This document shows positions 38,577-47,032 of a stretch of DNA of 59,008 bases, one piece after another. Under the pieces are notes generated by a model. That model worked only from the letters and a program-made list of their open reading frames with translations, was not told the origin of the DNA and ran no database searches. Where the stretch lies: NCBI GenBank assembly GCA_003558435.1, contig PWLR01000007.1:1-59008 (forward strand), written 5' to 3'. Position numbers and translations under genes: made by a program. This stretch comes from Nitriliruptoraceae bacterium. GTDB lineage: Bacteria > Actinomycetota > Nitriliruptoria > Nitriliruptorales > Nitriliruptoraceae. How positions within the stretch are numbered: position 1 is the first letter of the stretch; each line of letters begins with the position of its first letter.

Positions 38577-39236
38577 ATGGCCACGGACTACACCGGCGAG
38601 GTCGAGACCGATGGCGACTGGCAGGATCGCCACGACGGCTGCCTACGGATCCGCAAGCTCGCGGTCGAGTCGTTCGACAACAACGTCTACGTGGTGGCCT
38701 GCGCGAACACCACGTCCGCGCTCCTGGTCGACGTCGCGGCGCGACCCGAGCGCCTGGCCGAGGCCCTGGAAGGGTTCGAGCCGGTCGCTGCCGTCCAGAC
38801 CCATGGGCACTGGGACCACGTGCGGGCCTGGGACGGCGTCCGCGACGGGCTCGGCGTCGAGGTCTGGGGTCACGCGGGCGATGCCCAACGGTTCCCCCGA
38901 GCGGTCGATCGGACGTTGCGCGACGGCGAGACCCTGACGATCGGCGACCTCACGGTCGAGGTCATCCACCTTCCCGGGCACACCGAGGGTTCGCTGCTCT
39001 TCCTCGTCGTGGGTGACGAGCGTCCCCACCTGTTCTCGGGGGACACCCTGTTCCCGGGGGGCCCGGGGAACACGTTCGGGAGCAGCGAGAACCACACGCG
39101 CATCATGGACGGCCTCGAAGCCAAGGTCTTCGACCGTCTCCCGGACGAGACCTGGGTCTATCCCGGCCACGGGGCCGACACGACACTCGGCGCCGAGCGG
39201 CCGAAGCTCGCGGAGTGGCGCGAACGCGGCTGGTGA
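38577..39236 (+). CDS. MBL-fold metallo-hydrolase (glyoxalase II-like)
   Basis: This 219-residue hydrolase has the zinc-binding motif THGHWDH (His76, His78, Asp80, His81), then LPGHTEGSLLF, the bridging Asp in FSGDTLFPGG and the C-terminal VYPGHGADTTLG. The family hydrolyses thioesters and similar bonds. Genes of this type lie beside uvrA in other actinobacteria (M. tuberculosis Rv1637c/uvrA, from memory), which fits this position. It could also complete thiol-linked formaldehyde handling with the divergent fdhA, but FdhA needs no thiol. ATG at 38577 follows AGGAG by six bases. Confidence 0.9.
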   Translation: MATDYTGEVETDGDWQDRHDGCLRIRKLAVESFDNNVYVVACANTTSALLVDVAARPERLAEALEGFEPVAAVQTHGHWDHVRAWDGVRDGLGVEVWGHAGDAQRFPRAVDRTLRDGETLTIGDLTVEVIHLPGHTEGSLLFLVVGDERPHLFSGDTLFPGGPGNTFGSSENHTRIMDGLEAKVFDRLPDETWVYPGHGADTTLGAERPKLAEWRERGW

Positions 39237-39284
39237 GCGCCGGGACGGTCGGTCAGGCTCAGCCGCCGGGGCGGCCCCAAGCGA

Positions 39285-39683
39285 TCACGTGAGCGTGGTC
39301 GCGATGCTCGCCACACCGATCGAGATGATCACGAGCAACAACGTGATCAGCAGCCCGCGTCCGGCGAGCCGGTGCGCATCCGCGGCCATCTGGGTCTTGC
39401 GGGCACGAGCGAGCAGCGCCTGACCAGCACCCAGGGCGAGGACCCCCAGGACCGGGTGGACGTAGGCGATCAGGGGTGCCGCGTCCCAGTAGCCCCCCAG
39501 GCCGTAGAGCACGATGCCCAGCAGCACCTGCACGCTCAGCAGCAGGTAGGCGCCCCGGTAGAGACCTGCGCGGAACTCCACGCCGTCCTTGGCCCGCTTG
39601 AACGCGGCCAGGGAGGCCACCAGCACCAGCGCCGAAACCGCATAGCCGAGCCAGGGGTGCACCAGAAGTAGCAGCTCGGTCAC
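39285..39683 (-). CDS. Small four-helix membrane protein with His-Pro motifs (unknown function)
   Basis: This 132-residue protein is almost entirely membrane-embedded, with four predicted helices. Histidines sit at helix ends: VHPWLGY in helix 1, YVHPVLG before helix 3, and DAHRLAGRG before helix 4. This spacing resembles haem-ligating four-helix proteins of the b561 type, but no family is recognised with confidence. The GTG at 39683 is preferred because GAGG lies eight bases upstream; the open frame is 23 codons longer with a basic, non-membrane extension. It diverges from the carotenoid operon across 233 bp, so the two may share regulation. Confidence 0.65.
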   Translation of the reverse strand: MTELLLLVHPWLGYAVSALVLVASLAAFKRAKDGVEFRAGLYRGAYLLLSVQVLLGIVLYGLGGYWDAAPLIAYVHPVLGVLALGAGQALLARARKTQMAADAHRLAGRGLLITLLLVIISIGVASIATTLT

Positions 39684-39916
39684 GACGAAGACCTCGGATC
39701 GGAGTGGAGTGGCGGGCCGGAGGGCGAAGCGCAGCCTAGCCGCCGCCCGCACCTCGACCTCGCTGCCGTGACGCAGCCCGGTCGACGTGGGGGGAGTCCC
39801 CGAGCCTCGACCCTGTCGCGCTGGACACGTCGAGGACCCTCAGCGACCTGCCATCGCGTCCTCGGTGACCCGGCCGTCAGTCGTCACCTTGGGCTCTTCG
39901 CTGACCGGGAGGCGAC

Positions 39917-41041
39917 GTGGTCCCATCCGACCACCCATGGCCCTTCGAGATGGCCACCGACCACCGCCGGATCGACACCTATCGTGGCCACCTGGCCGCG
40001 GTCACGGCCATCATCTGGCACGCGGTACGCAGCACCGACCCGGTGGTCGACACCGCGTGTACCCATCTCGTGCGCGCCGGGGGCAAGGGCTTCCGGCCAC
40101 TGGTGAGCGTGTTGAGCGCCGCAGCGGTCGGGGAGGTCACCCACCGGACCCACGTCGCCGCCGCCTCGTGCGAGCTGCTGCACCTCTCGACGCTCTACCA
40201 CGACGATGTCATCGACGGCGCCGATCTGCGACGAGGCACGTCCAGCGCGAACCGCGCCTGGGGCGAACGCCTCGCGGTGCTCGCGGGCAACCGGCTCACG
40301 GCCTCGGCCCTCGAGGTGGCGAGCCGCGCTGGAGCCGACGTTCCCCCGATCGTCGCCTCGACCTACCGGCAACTGGTGGAAGGCGAACGACGGGAGTCCC
40401 TGCTCGTGGGATGCACCGAGTACGACATCGCCGACTACCTGCGGGTCATCGACGGCAAGACCGCTTCGCTGATCGCCGCAGCCGCCCGGGTCGGCGCCAT
40501 CAGCGCCGACGCCCCCGGGACCCAGGTGGACGCGGTCACGGCGTGGGGCCGCACCGTCGGTCAGGCCTACCAGGTCGCCGACGATCTGTTGGACCTCACC
40601 GCGAGTTCGGCCGAGACCGGCAAGCCCGCGGGCAACGACCTGCGCCAAGGCGTGTTCACCCTTCCACTGCTCGATGCGATGTCGGGGCGCGACGGCGAGG
40701 AACTGCGGCGTCTGCTCGCCCGGGCGCGCCCCTATCCGCAGGCCTCGGTCGAGCGGGTCCTGACCCTGATCCGCAGGTGTGGCGCCATCGAGCGCGCGAG
40801 CCGACGGGTCGACGAGCTGCTCGCGGGAGCCGACGAGGCGCTCGCAGCGCTCCCGCCGGGTCCGGAGCGTAGCGCGCTACAGGGGCTGGCCCGGTCGGTG
40901 ATCCCCACGGTTGCGAACACCTCGCCGACCCCACATGCATCAGCCGCGGACACGCCCCGATCGGCGGTGACCACGTCCACGACGGACGCACCGCTGGCGG
41001 TCGGAGCCCGCTTCCCGGCATCCGAACCGGAACCGGTATGA
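39917..41041 (+). CDS. crtE: Polyprenyl diphosphate synthase (probable geranylgeranyl diphosphate synthase)
   Basis: This 374-residue prenyltransferase chains isoprenyl units to give the C20 precursor of carotenoids. Both Asp-rich motifs are present: DDVID at residues 96-100 and DDLLD at 222-226, with GGKGFRP and GKPAGNDLRQG. The usual LAGD of the family reads LAGN here. The C-terminal 45 residues are a T/A/P-rich tail outside the fold. Product length (C20) is inferred from the adjacent phytoene synthase. GTG at 39917 follows GGGAGG by four bases; ATG at 39950 is an alternative. It is the first gene of the eight-gene operon. Confidence 0.9.
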   Translation: MVPSDHPWPFEMATDHRRIDTYRGHLAAVTAIIWHAVRSTDPVVDTACTHLVRAGGKGFRPLVSVLSAAAVGEVTHRTHVAAASCELLHLSTLYHDDVIDGADLRRGTSSANRAWGERLAVLAGNRLTASALEVASRAGADVPPIVASTYRQLVEGERRESLLVGCTEYDIADYLRVIDGKTASLIAAAARVGAISADAPGTQVDAVTAWGRTVGQAYQVADDLLDLTASSAETGKPAGNDLRQGVFTLPLLDAMSGRDGEELRRLLARARPYPQASVERVLTLIRRCGAIERASRRVDELLAGADEALAALPPGPERSALQGLARSVIPTVANTSPTPHASAADTPRSAVTTSTTDAPLAVGARFPASEPEPV

Positions 41042-41916
41042 CCCCCGACGTCTGGACCAGCGTCGGACGGGTCGTGCGGCGCAACTCACGGACCTTCTGG
41101 CTCGGCAGCGGACTCATGTCGGGTGATCGGCGCCGCGCCACCCGGGCCGTCTACGCCGCCTGCCGCGTCGGTGACGACGCCGTCGACCTCGATCCGCACC
41201 CGCGAGAGGCGCTCGCCGTGTGGCAGGAACGGATCGAGGCTGCCTACCGCGGTCAGCCCCGGGCCCCGTGGGAACGGGCACTCGCCTGGGCCGTGCGTCG
41301 CTACCCCATCCCCCGCACGGCGTTCCGCGACCTCGCGACCGGCTTCCGCAGCGACCTCGAGGTGGTGCGCGTCCCGGACCTCCCCGCCCTGGAGACCTAC
41401 TGCTACCGCGTCGCCGGGACCGTCGGGTTGATGATCGCTCCGGTGTGCGGCGCCGACGGTCCCGCGGCACGTCGCCCCGCCGACCGACTGGGACGGGCGA
41501 TGCAACTGACCAACTGCCTGCGCGACGTCGGCGAGGACCTCCAGCGCGATCGGATCTACCTGCCTCGCGACCTGCTCGACGCCCACGGCGTGACCGAGGA
41601 CGATCTGCGGGCCGGCCATCCCACCGCCGGCTACCGCGCCGCGATGCAACACCTGGCGACCATCGCGTGGCAGGGGTACGAAGAGGGGCTCGACGGCCTC
41701 GTCCACCTGCGCCACCATCGGTCCGCGGTGGCGTTCGCCGCACTGCAGTACCGCGACATCCTCACCGAGCTACGCGAATCGGGATGGGACAACCTCCGCA
41801 CGCGCGCCGCGGTACCGACCCGCCGGCGCGCGGTGCTGTTGGGCGGCGCCGTGACCGTTTCCCGCCGCCTCGCGCACCGCACCCCACCGCCTCGACACCT
41901 GCGGAGGGTGGTGTGA
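41038..41916 (+). CDS. crtB: Phytoene synthase
   Basis: This 292-residue squalene/phytoene synthase condenses two GGPP molecules to phytoene. Both Asp-rich metal sites are present: YAACRVGDDAVD (residues 39-50) and QLTNCLRDVGEDLQRDRIYLP (156-175). Context with crtE, crtI and a C40-type cyclase favours phytoene over squalene or C30 synthesis. It overlaps crtE by ATGA and the cyclase by GTGA. Confidence 0.94.
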   Translation: MTPDVWTSVGRVVRRNSRTFWLGSGLMSGDRRRATRAVYAACRVGDDAVDLDPHPREALAVWQERIEAAYRGQPRAPWERALAWAVRRYPIPRTAFRDLATGFRSDLEVVRVPDLPALETYCYRVAGTVGLMIAPVCGADGPAARRPADRLGRAMQLTNCLRDVGEDLQRDRIYLPRDLLDAHGVTEDDLRAGHPTAGYRAAMQHLATIAWQGYEEGLDGLVHLRHHRSAVAFAALQYRDILTELRESGWDNLRTRAAVPTRRRAVLLGGAVTVSRRLAHRTPPPRHLRRVV

Positions 41917-42638
41917 GCTACCTGCAGTTCCACCTGGTGTTCCTGCTGCCGGCGCTGGCGCTGGCGGCCCTGCCGGCGGGCCGGCTCGTGCGCGAGCATC
42001 CCCGCCTGGGGGTCGGGACCGGCGTGCTGGTGATCCTCGCCTACCTGTGGACCACCCCGTGGGACAACTACCTCGTCGCCACCGACGTCTGGGGCTACGG
42101 CGAGGGTCGGGTGCTGGCCACCATCGGCTACGTCCCCGTCGAGGAGTACGCGTTCTTCGGGCTGCAGACGCTGCTGGCCTCGGCGGTGACGATGATCGCG
42201 CTGGACCGCCGTGGCCTGATCGACCGGGCCGAGCCGACCGAGCGGGCGGGACGCCGCACGATGCTGTGGTGGCTGGCGGCCGGGATCGGCGCGGCCGCGC
42301 TCACCCTGGCCGACACCACGCGCTACCTGGGGCTGATCCTGGTGTGGATCATCCCTCCGCTCGCGGTGCAGTGGTGGTACGGCGGTCGGTGGCTGGCCGA
42401 GCGCCTCACCGCCGTCTGGCCCTGGCTCGCCGGCCTCACGCTCTACCTGTGGATCGCCGACGGTTACGCGATCGCCGATGGGATCTGGTCGATCTCCACG
42501 GCCTACACCACCGGTATCCGGTTCGGACCGCTCCCCCTCGAGGAAGCGACGTTCTTCCTCGTGACCAACCTGGTGGTGGCGCAGGGCCTGATCCTGTTCG
42601 CCTCGCTGCGACGCGAAGCGCTGACGTGGGATCGATGA
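41913..42638 (+). CDS. crtYcd: Lycopene beta-cyclase, fused heterodimeric type (CrtYc-CrtYd)
   Basis: This 241-residue membrane protein consists of two tandem lycopene-cyclase domains of about 110 residues, each with three helices and a conserved motif: PVEEYAFF at residues 75-82 and PLEEATFF at 208-215. In other actinobacteria these are separate subunits (CrtYc and CrtYd or CrtYe/Yf). Fused forms occur in some actinobacteria and archaea. It closes lycopene ends to beta rings, or one end to gamma-carotene. GTG at 41913 overlaps the crtB stop, and the gene ends by ATGA overlap with the acyltransferase. The longer open frame is a shadow of crtB. Confidence 0.92.
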   Translation: MSYLQFHLVFLLPALALAALPAGRLVREHPRLGVGTGVLVILAYLWTTPWDNYLVATDVWGYGEGRVLATIGYVPVEEYAFFGLQTLLASAVTMIALDRRGLIDRAEPTERAGRRTMLWWLAAGIGAAALTLADTTRYLGLILVWIIPPLAVQWWYGGRWLAERLTAVWPWLAGLTLYLWIADGYAIADGIWSISTAYTTGIRFGPLPLEEATFFLVTNLVVAQGLILFASLRREALTWDR

Positions 42639-43267
42639 TCGCCCGCGCCATCCGCGGCCTGAACTGGACCGGACTGCGCAGCGTGCAGGTGCGCGGCACG
42701 CTGCCGTCCGCCGGTTGCGTCTGGGCCGCGAACCACCACTCCTGGTGGGACGGGTGGGCCGGCGCCGCCACGATCTGGGAGGAACACCGCCGTCCGGGCC
42801 TGCTCATGGATCCGACCAACCTCGACCGCTTCGCCTTCCTGCGCCGCATCGGTGTGCTCGGCACCGGCGAGTTGCGCGCCGCCACCCGGGCCGTGCAGGA
42901 CGGCACGGTGATGATCGTCTTCCCGGAGGGCGAACTGCGGGCGCCGGGGCGGCCCGGGCCGCTGCATCGCGGGGCCGCCTGGTTGGCCGTCCGCTCGGGG
43001 GCCCCGGTGGTGCCCGTCGCGACCCGCGCGGTGATGCGCGCCCACGCGGTGCCGGAGTACGTGATCGACCTCGGTCCGCCGCTCCACGGCGACGACCCGC
43101 GCGAGCTGACCGAGCGGCTCGACACGGCGCTCACCGAGCGACTGGCCGCCCTGGACGCCCAGCTCGCCATCTCGGACCCGGCCGAGGCCCTGCCGGGCTT
43201 CCGGGTCGTGCACCGTGGTCGCCGCGACTGGGACGAGCGCGTCAGCCGATCGGCGGTGCGCACGTGA
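42635..43267 (+). CDS. PlsC-type acyltransferase in carotenoid operon
   Basis: This 210-residue lysophospholipid-acyltransferase-family enzyme has the HX4D motif in ANHHSWWDGW (residues 32-41), the acceptor-site block VFPEGELRAPG and the VPVATRAV segment. Lacking its own helices, it is probably peripheral to the membrane. The overlap with the cyclase and glycosyltransferase genes makes a carotenoid-linked role likely: esterifying the sugar of a carotenoid glycoside with a fatty acid. A phospholipid role cannot be excluded by sequence. Confidence 0.86.
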   Translation: MIARAIRGLNWTGLRSVQVRGTLPSAGCVWAANHHSWWDGWAGAATIWEEHRRPGLLMDPTNLDRFAFLRRIGVLGTGELRAATRAVQDGTVMIVFPEGELRAPGRPGPLHRGAAWLAVRSGAPVVPVATRAVMRAHAVPEYVIDLGPPLHGDDPRELTERLDTALTERLAALDAQLAISDPAEALPGFRVVHRGRRDWDERVSRSAVRT

Positions 43268-44328
43268 CCGCCCGGCTGGTGCTCGCCTTCCTCGGGTGCA
43301 AGCTCGCGGTCGCGCTCGTCAACCTCGTGACCTTCCCCCGGCTGGTCCCCGGTCGTCGTCCCGACCTCGCGGACGTGTCGCTGCTGGTACCCGCCCGCGA
43401 CGAGGCGCACCACCTGCTCGACACGCTGCCGACGCTGACCGCGCAGGGCGCCGGCGAGGTGCTGGTGCTCGACGACGGCTCGACCGACGCGACCGCCGAG
43501 CTGGCGGGTGCCGTGCCGGGGGTCGAGGTGCTGAGCGGCGCCCCGCTCCCCCACGGGTGGCTCGGCAAGCCGTGGGCCTGCCAGCAGCTGGCCGACGCGG
43601 CGCGTGGCCGGTGGCTCGTGTTCACCGATGCGGACGTGCACTGGGGACCGGGGGCGTTGGCCGGACTGCGTGACCAGCTCGACCGGTACGCCGCCCCGGT
43701 CGGGTCGGTGTTCGGCTCGCAGCGCACGGAGACCTTCGGCGAGCGGCTGACCGTCCCGCTGATCGACGACGTGTTGCTGTCGTTCCTGCCCCACCCGCTG
43801 GTCCACGCCGAGGTCTCGGCCCACGCGGTCGCGGTCAGCGGCGGTGCGCTGGCCTTCCGCCGGGAGGTCTACGATCGGATCGGGGGGCACGCCGCGGTCC
43901 GCGACCGGATCGTCGAGGACCTGGCGCTCGGACGGGCCGCCCGTCGTGACGGCTCGCGCGTCGCCGTCGCGCTCGGCAACGGGGTCATCCACCTGCGCAT
44001 GTACCGCGGCTACCGCGAGGTCGTCGCCGGCTTCGGCAAGAACCTGCGCTCGGCGCACGCGGGGTCGCGGGCCCTGATCGCGCTCGACCTCCTCTGGCAC
44101 CTGGCGGCCTACAGCGCGCCGGCGGTGCTCGCGGGCCGCGACCGCCGCTGGCGCATCGCGCTGCTGGTCGGCGTCCTGCAGCGGGCGGTGGTGAGCGTGA
44201 CCTGCGGCCGCCCCGTCACCGACGCGCTGCTCGCACCGTTGCAGCCGCTGGCGGCCGTGCCGGTCGCGGCACGGGCCATGGCGCGCCCGCCCACCTGGAA
44301 GGGTCGCGACCTCGGAGCCGGCCGATGA
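43264..44328 (+). CDS. Family 2 glycosyltransferase (CrtQ-like) in carotenoid operon
   Basis: This 354-residue GT2 enzyme has an N-terminal membrane segment, the nucleotide-sugar region LLVPARDEAHHLLDTL with LDDGSTDAT, the metal-binding FTDADVHW, an acceptor-side EDLALGRAARR motif, and two C-terminal hydrophobic segments. The architecture matches carotenoid glycosyltransferases such as staphylococcal CrtQ. Context suggests transfer of a hexose to a hydroxylated carotenoid. GTG at 43264 overlaps the acyltransferase stop, and the gene ends by ATGA overlap with the P450. Confidence 0.88.
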   Translation: MTARLVLAFLGCKLAVALVNLVTFPRLVPGRRPDLADVSLLVPARDEAHHLLDTLPTLTAQGAGEVLVLDDGSTDATAELAGAVPGVEVLSGAPLPHGWLGKPWACQQLADAARGRWLVFTDADVHWGPGALAGLRDQLDRYAAPVGSVFGSQRTETFGERLTVPLIDDVLLSFLPHPLVHAEVSAHAVAVSGGALAFRREVYDRIGGHAAVRDRIVEDLALGRAARRDGSRVAVALGNGVIHLRMYRGYREVVAGFGKNLRSAHAGSRALIALDLLWHLAAYSAPAVLAGRDRRWRIALLVGVLQRAVVSVTCGRPVTDALLAPLQPLAAVPVAARAMARPPTWKGRDLGAGR

Positions 44329-45545
44329 CCTCCACGACGAGCACCACCACGACGCTCCCGAGCCCGCCAGGGCACCCGGTCTGGGGCCACCTGGGACGGT
44401 TCGCCGAGGACCCGGTGGCACTGCTGCGCGAAGGTGCCTCGCTCGGGCCGCTGTTCGAGCTGCGGCTGCCCCGACGACCCGCGATCGTCGGGACCTCACC
44501 CGCGTGGAACCGCTTCGTGCTGCGCGACCTCGAGACCTTCCGCTCGCGCGGCAGCCTGCCGAGCCTGGTCCCCCACCTCGCCGGCGGGGTGATCCTCACC
44601 GACGCGCCGGCGCACCGTTCACGACGCCAACAGCTCGACCCGCCGTTCCGCGACATCGAGGGCCTCCGGCGTCGCGTGCGCGCCGCGGTCGACGCGCGGG
44701 TGCCGTCCGGAGACTTCGAGGCGCTCGGGTGGTCGATCGAGACCGTGAAGGCGATGCTCAACGCCGCGATGTTCTCCGGGGGGTTCCCGGCCGGGTTGCT
44801 CGACGACTACCTGCGACCGCTCGAACAGGGCGTGCCGTCCGCGCTGATCCCCCGGCCGCTGGTCCGCCGGGCGGTACGCCGGGAACTGGCCGTGCAGCTG
44901 CGCGCGCGACAGGACCGGACCGGACCCGACGGCGGCAGCGACCTGGCGTCGGCGCTCGCCCACGTCCCGGACGCGGTCGAGGAGCTGCGCGTCGGGCTCG
45001 CCGCCGGGTTCGACACCACCGCACACACCCTGGCGTGGTGTCTGTGGTATCTCGGCAGCCACGCAGCCTGGCAACCGGTCGAACGGCGCCGGGCCGCCGT
45101 CAACGAGGTCCTGCGCCTGCACCCGCCGGGGTTCCTGAGCTCCCGCAAGACGGCGGTCACCACCGCCTTCGAGGGAGTGGTCATCGCCCAGGGCACGCAC
45201 GTGTTCACCTCGCCGCTGCTCACCAACCGCCTCCCCGAGCTGTGGGACGAACCCGACCGGTTCGATCCGGGCCGGTTCGAGCGGGGCGTGCGCGGCTGGA
45301 GCTACCTGCCGTTCAGTGCCGGGCCGCGCACCTGCCTCGGCGCCCATCTCGCCCGCTTGCTGATCGACGAGGCGCTCGATGCGGTGCTGCAGGAGCCGTT
45401 GCGCGCGATCGACGGTGATCCCTCGCCGCACGCCGGCATCACCATCGCGCCGACGGGCCCACTGCACCTTCTCCGCGGCCACCACCCGGCCGCGGCACCC
45501 ACCTCGCCGTCCCCACCGAGCCCCGACCCCGGAGTCCGACCATGA
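44325..45545 (+). CDS. Cytochrome P450 (probable carotenoid hydroxylase)
   Basis: This 406-residue soluble P450 has the haem-ligand motif FSAGPRTCLG (Cys337), the oxygen-activation motif AGFDTT at 227-232 and the EVLR of the K helix at 261-264. It has no N-terminal anchor, so it needs a separate ferredoxin and reductase, which are not in the window. In Thermus, CYP175A1 in a carotenoid locus hydroxylates beta-carotene to zeaxanthin, and the same role is the best guess here. The proline-rich C-terminal tail is disordered. It overlaps both neighbours by 4 bp. Confidence 0.92.
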   Translation: MTSTTSTTTTLPSPPGHPVWGHLGRFAEDPVALLREGASLGPLFELRLPRRPAIVGTSPAWNRFVLRDLETFRSRGSLPSLVPHLAGGVILTDAPAHRSRRQQLDPPFRDIEGLRRRVRAAVDARVPSGDFEALGWSIETVKAMLNAAMFSGGFPAGLLDDYLRPLEQGVPSALIPRPLVRRAVRRELAVQLRARQDRTGPDGGSDLASALAHVPDAVEELRVGLAAGFDTTAHTLAWCLWYLGSHAAWQPVERRRAAVNEVLRLHPPGFLSSRKTAVTTAFEGVVIAQGTHVFTSPLLTNRLPELWDEPDRFDPGRFERGVRGWSYLPFSAGPRTCLGAHLARLLIDEALDAVLQEPLRAIDGDPSPHAGITIAPTGPLHLLRGHHPAAAPTSPSPPSPDPGVRP

Positions 45546-47032
45546 CCCGAGCACTGATCATCGGCGGAGGGTTCGGTGGGCTGTCCACCGCCGCCCGTCT
45601 CGCCCACGCCGGCTACGAGGTGGAGCTGCACGAGAAGCTCCCCCGGGTCGGCGGCCGCGCGAACCTGATCGAGCGCGACGGCTTCCGCTTCGACACCGGG
45701 CCGAGCATCCTGCTGATGCGCGACATCATCGAAGGCGCGTTCCGCGAGGTCGGAGCCGATCCGGACGACTACGTGACCATCGAGCGGCTCGATCCGGCCT
45801 ACCGGGTCTTCTACCCGGACGGCTCGGGGTTGGAGGCGAAGGTCGACCGGGCCGAGTTCCGCGAGGAGCTCGACGCCATCGAGCCCGGCGCCGGCGAGCG
45901 CTTCGATGACTTCGCCCGGATCGGCGAGACCCTCTACCGCGGGGCCCGGAAGCACTTCGTCGAACGCAACTTCGCGAGCCTCGGGGCGATGCTGCGTCCC
46001 TCGCAGCTGCCGCAGTTCGTCTCGCTCCGGGTCCACGACCGGATGCACCGGCTGGTGGGCCGCCACTTCCGGGACCCGCGCCTGCGGCAGCTGTTCACGT
46101 TCAACGCGATGTACATCGGGATGAACCCCTACACCGCACCGGCGATCTACGCCCTGCTGCCCTACAACGACACGGTCGAAGGCGTCTACTTCACCCGCGG
46201 CGGCATGTACGCCCTGGTCGAGGGGCTCGAACGGTTGTGTCTCGACCTCGGCGTGCGGATCGTCACCGACCATCCGGCCCGGGCGGTGCTCCACCGGGAC
46301 GGGGTCGCGGTCGGTGCGCGCTTCGATGACCGGGACATCGAGGCCGACCTGGTGGTCGTCAACGCCGACTGGCCGTGGGCCCAGCGCGAACTGCTCGGGC
46401 GCACCCCCCGCTCACCCTCGGGACGAGCGCTCCGTCACGGCCCGTCCGCGCTGAACCTCTACCTCGGGGTCCGGGGCGGGCTGGAGGGGTTGCGCGCCCA
46501 CAACGTGGTGTTCGGCGGCGACTACGAGGGCCACTTCCGCGACGTGTTCGCCGGGAAGGTGCACGACGGCCCGGCCTACTACGTCCACGTGCCCTCGATG
46601 GCCGATCCGTCGCTGGCCCCGGATGGTCACCACGTGGTCTACGTGCTGGTCCCGCACGCCAACTCCGACGCGGACATCGACTGGGACGCCGAGCGCGACC
46701 GTGTGCGCCGCTACGTGCTGGACGACCTCGCGGCCAAGGGCTGGGACATCCGGGACCGGATCGTGTGCGAGGAGGTCATCGATCCGCCACGGTGGGCCGA
46801 GGAGTTCTCGCTCGACCGCGGCGCGACCTTCGGGCTGTCCCACGGGGTGAGCCAGGTCGGATGGTTCCGACCGCACAACCGGGACCCGCAGCTGCAGCGG
46901 CTCTACTACGTCGGTTCCTCCACCCACCCGGGTGCCGGGGTGCCGATGGTGATGCTCTCCGCACGCCTGGTGACCGAACGCATCACCGGTGACCACCCAC
47001 CGGTCACCGTCGCGGAACGCCTCGATGCCTGA
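45542..47032 (+). CDS. crtI: Phytoene desaturase (CrtI family)
   Basis: This 496-residue flavoprotein has the N-terminal FAD-binding IIGGGFGGLSTAARLAHAG with HEKLPRVGGRAN, DTGPSILLM, and the C-terminal family motif YYVGSSTHPGAGVPMVMLSAR. It introduces the double bonds turning phytoene into lycopene. As the only CrtI homologue in the operon it is more likely the desaturase than a carotenoid oxidase or ketolase. It starts by ATGA overlap with the P450, and its end overlaps the isomerase by 8 bp. Confidence 0.94.
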   Translation: MTRALIIGGGFGGLSTAARLAHAGYEVELHEKLPRVGGRANLIERDGFRFDTGPSILLMRDIIEGAFREVGADPDDYVTIERLDPAYRVFYPDGSGLEAKVDRAEFREELDAIEPGAGERFDDFARIGETLYRGARKHFVERNFASLGAMLRPSQLPQFVSLRVHDRMHRLVGRHFRDPRLRQLFTFNAMYIGMNPYTAPAIYALLPYNDTVEGVYFTRGGMYALVEGLERLCLDLGVRIVTDHPARAVLHRDGVAVGARFDDRDIEADLVVVNADWPWAQRELLGRTPRSPSGRALRHGPSALNLYLGVRGGLEGLRAHNVVFGGDYEGHFRDVFAGKVHDGPAYYVHVPSMADPSLAPDGHHVVYVLVPHANSDADIDWDAERDRVRRYVLDDLAAKGWDIRDRIVCEEVIDPPRWAEEFSLDRGATFGLSHGVSQVGWFRPHNRDPQLQRLYYVGSSTHPGAGVPMVMLSARLVTERITGDHPPVTVAERLDA

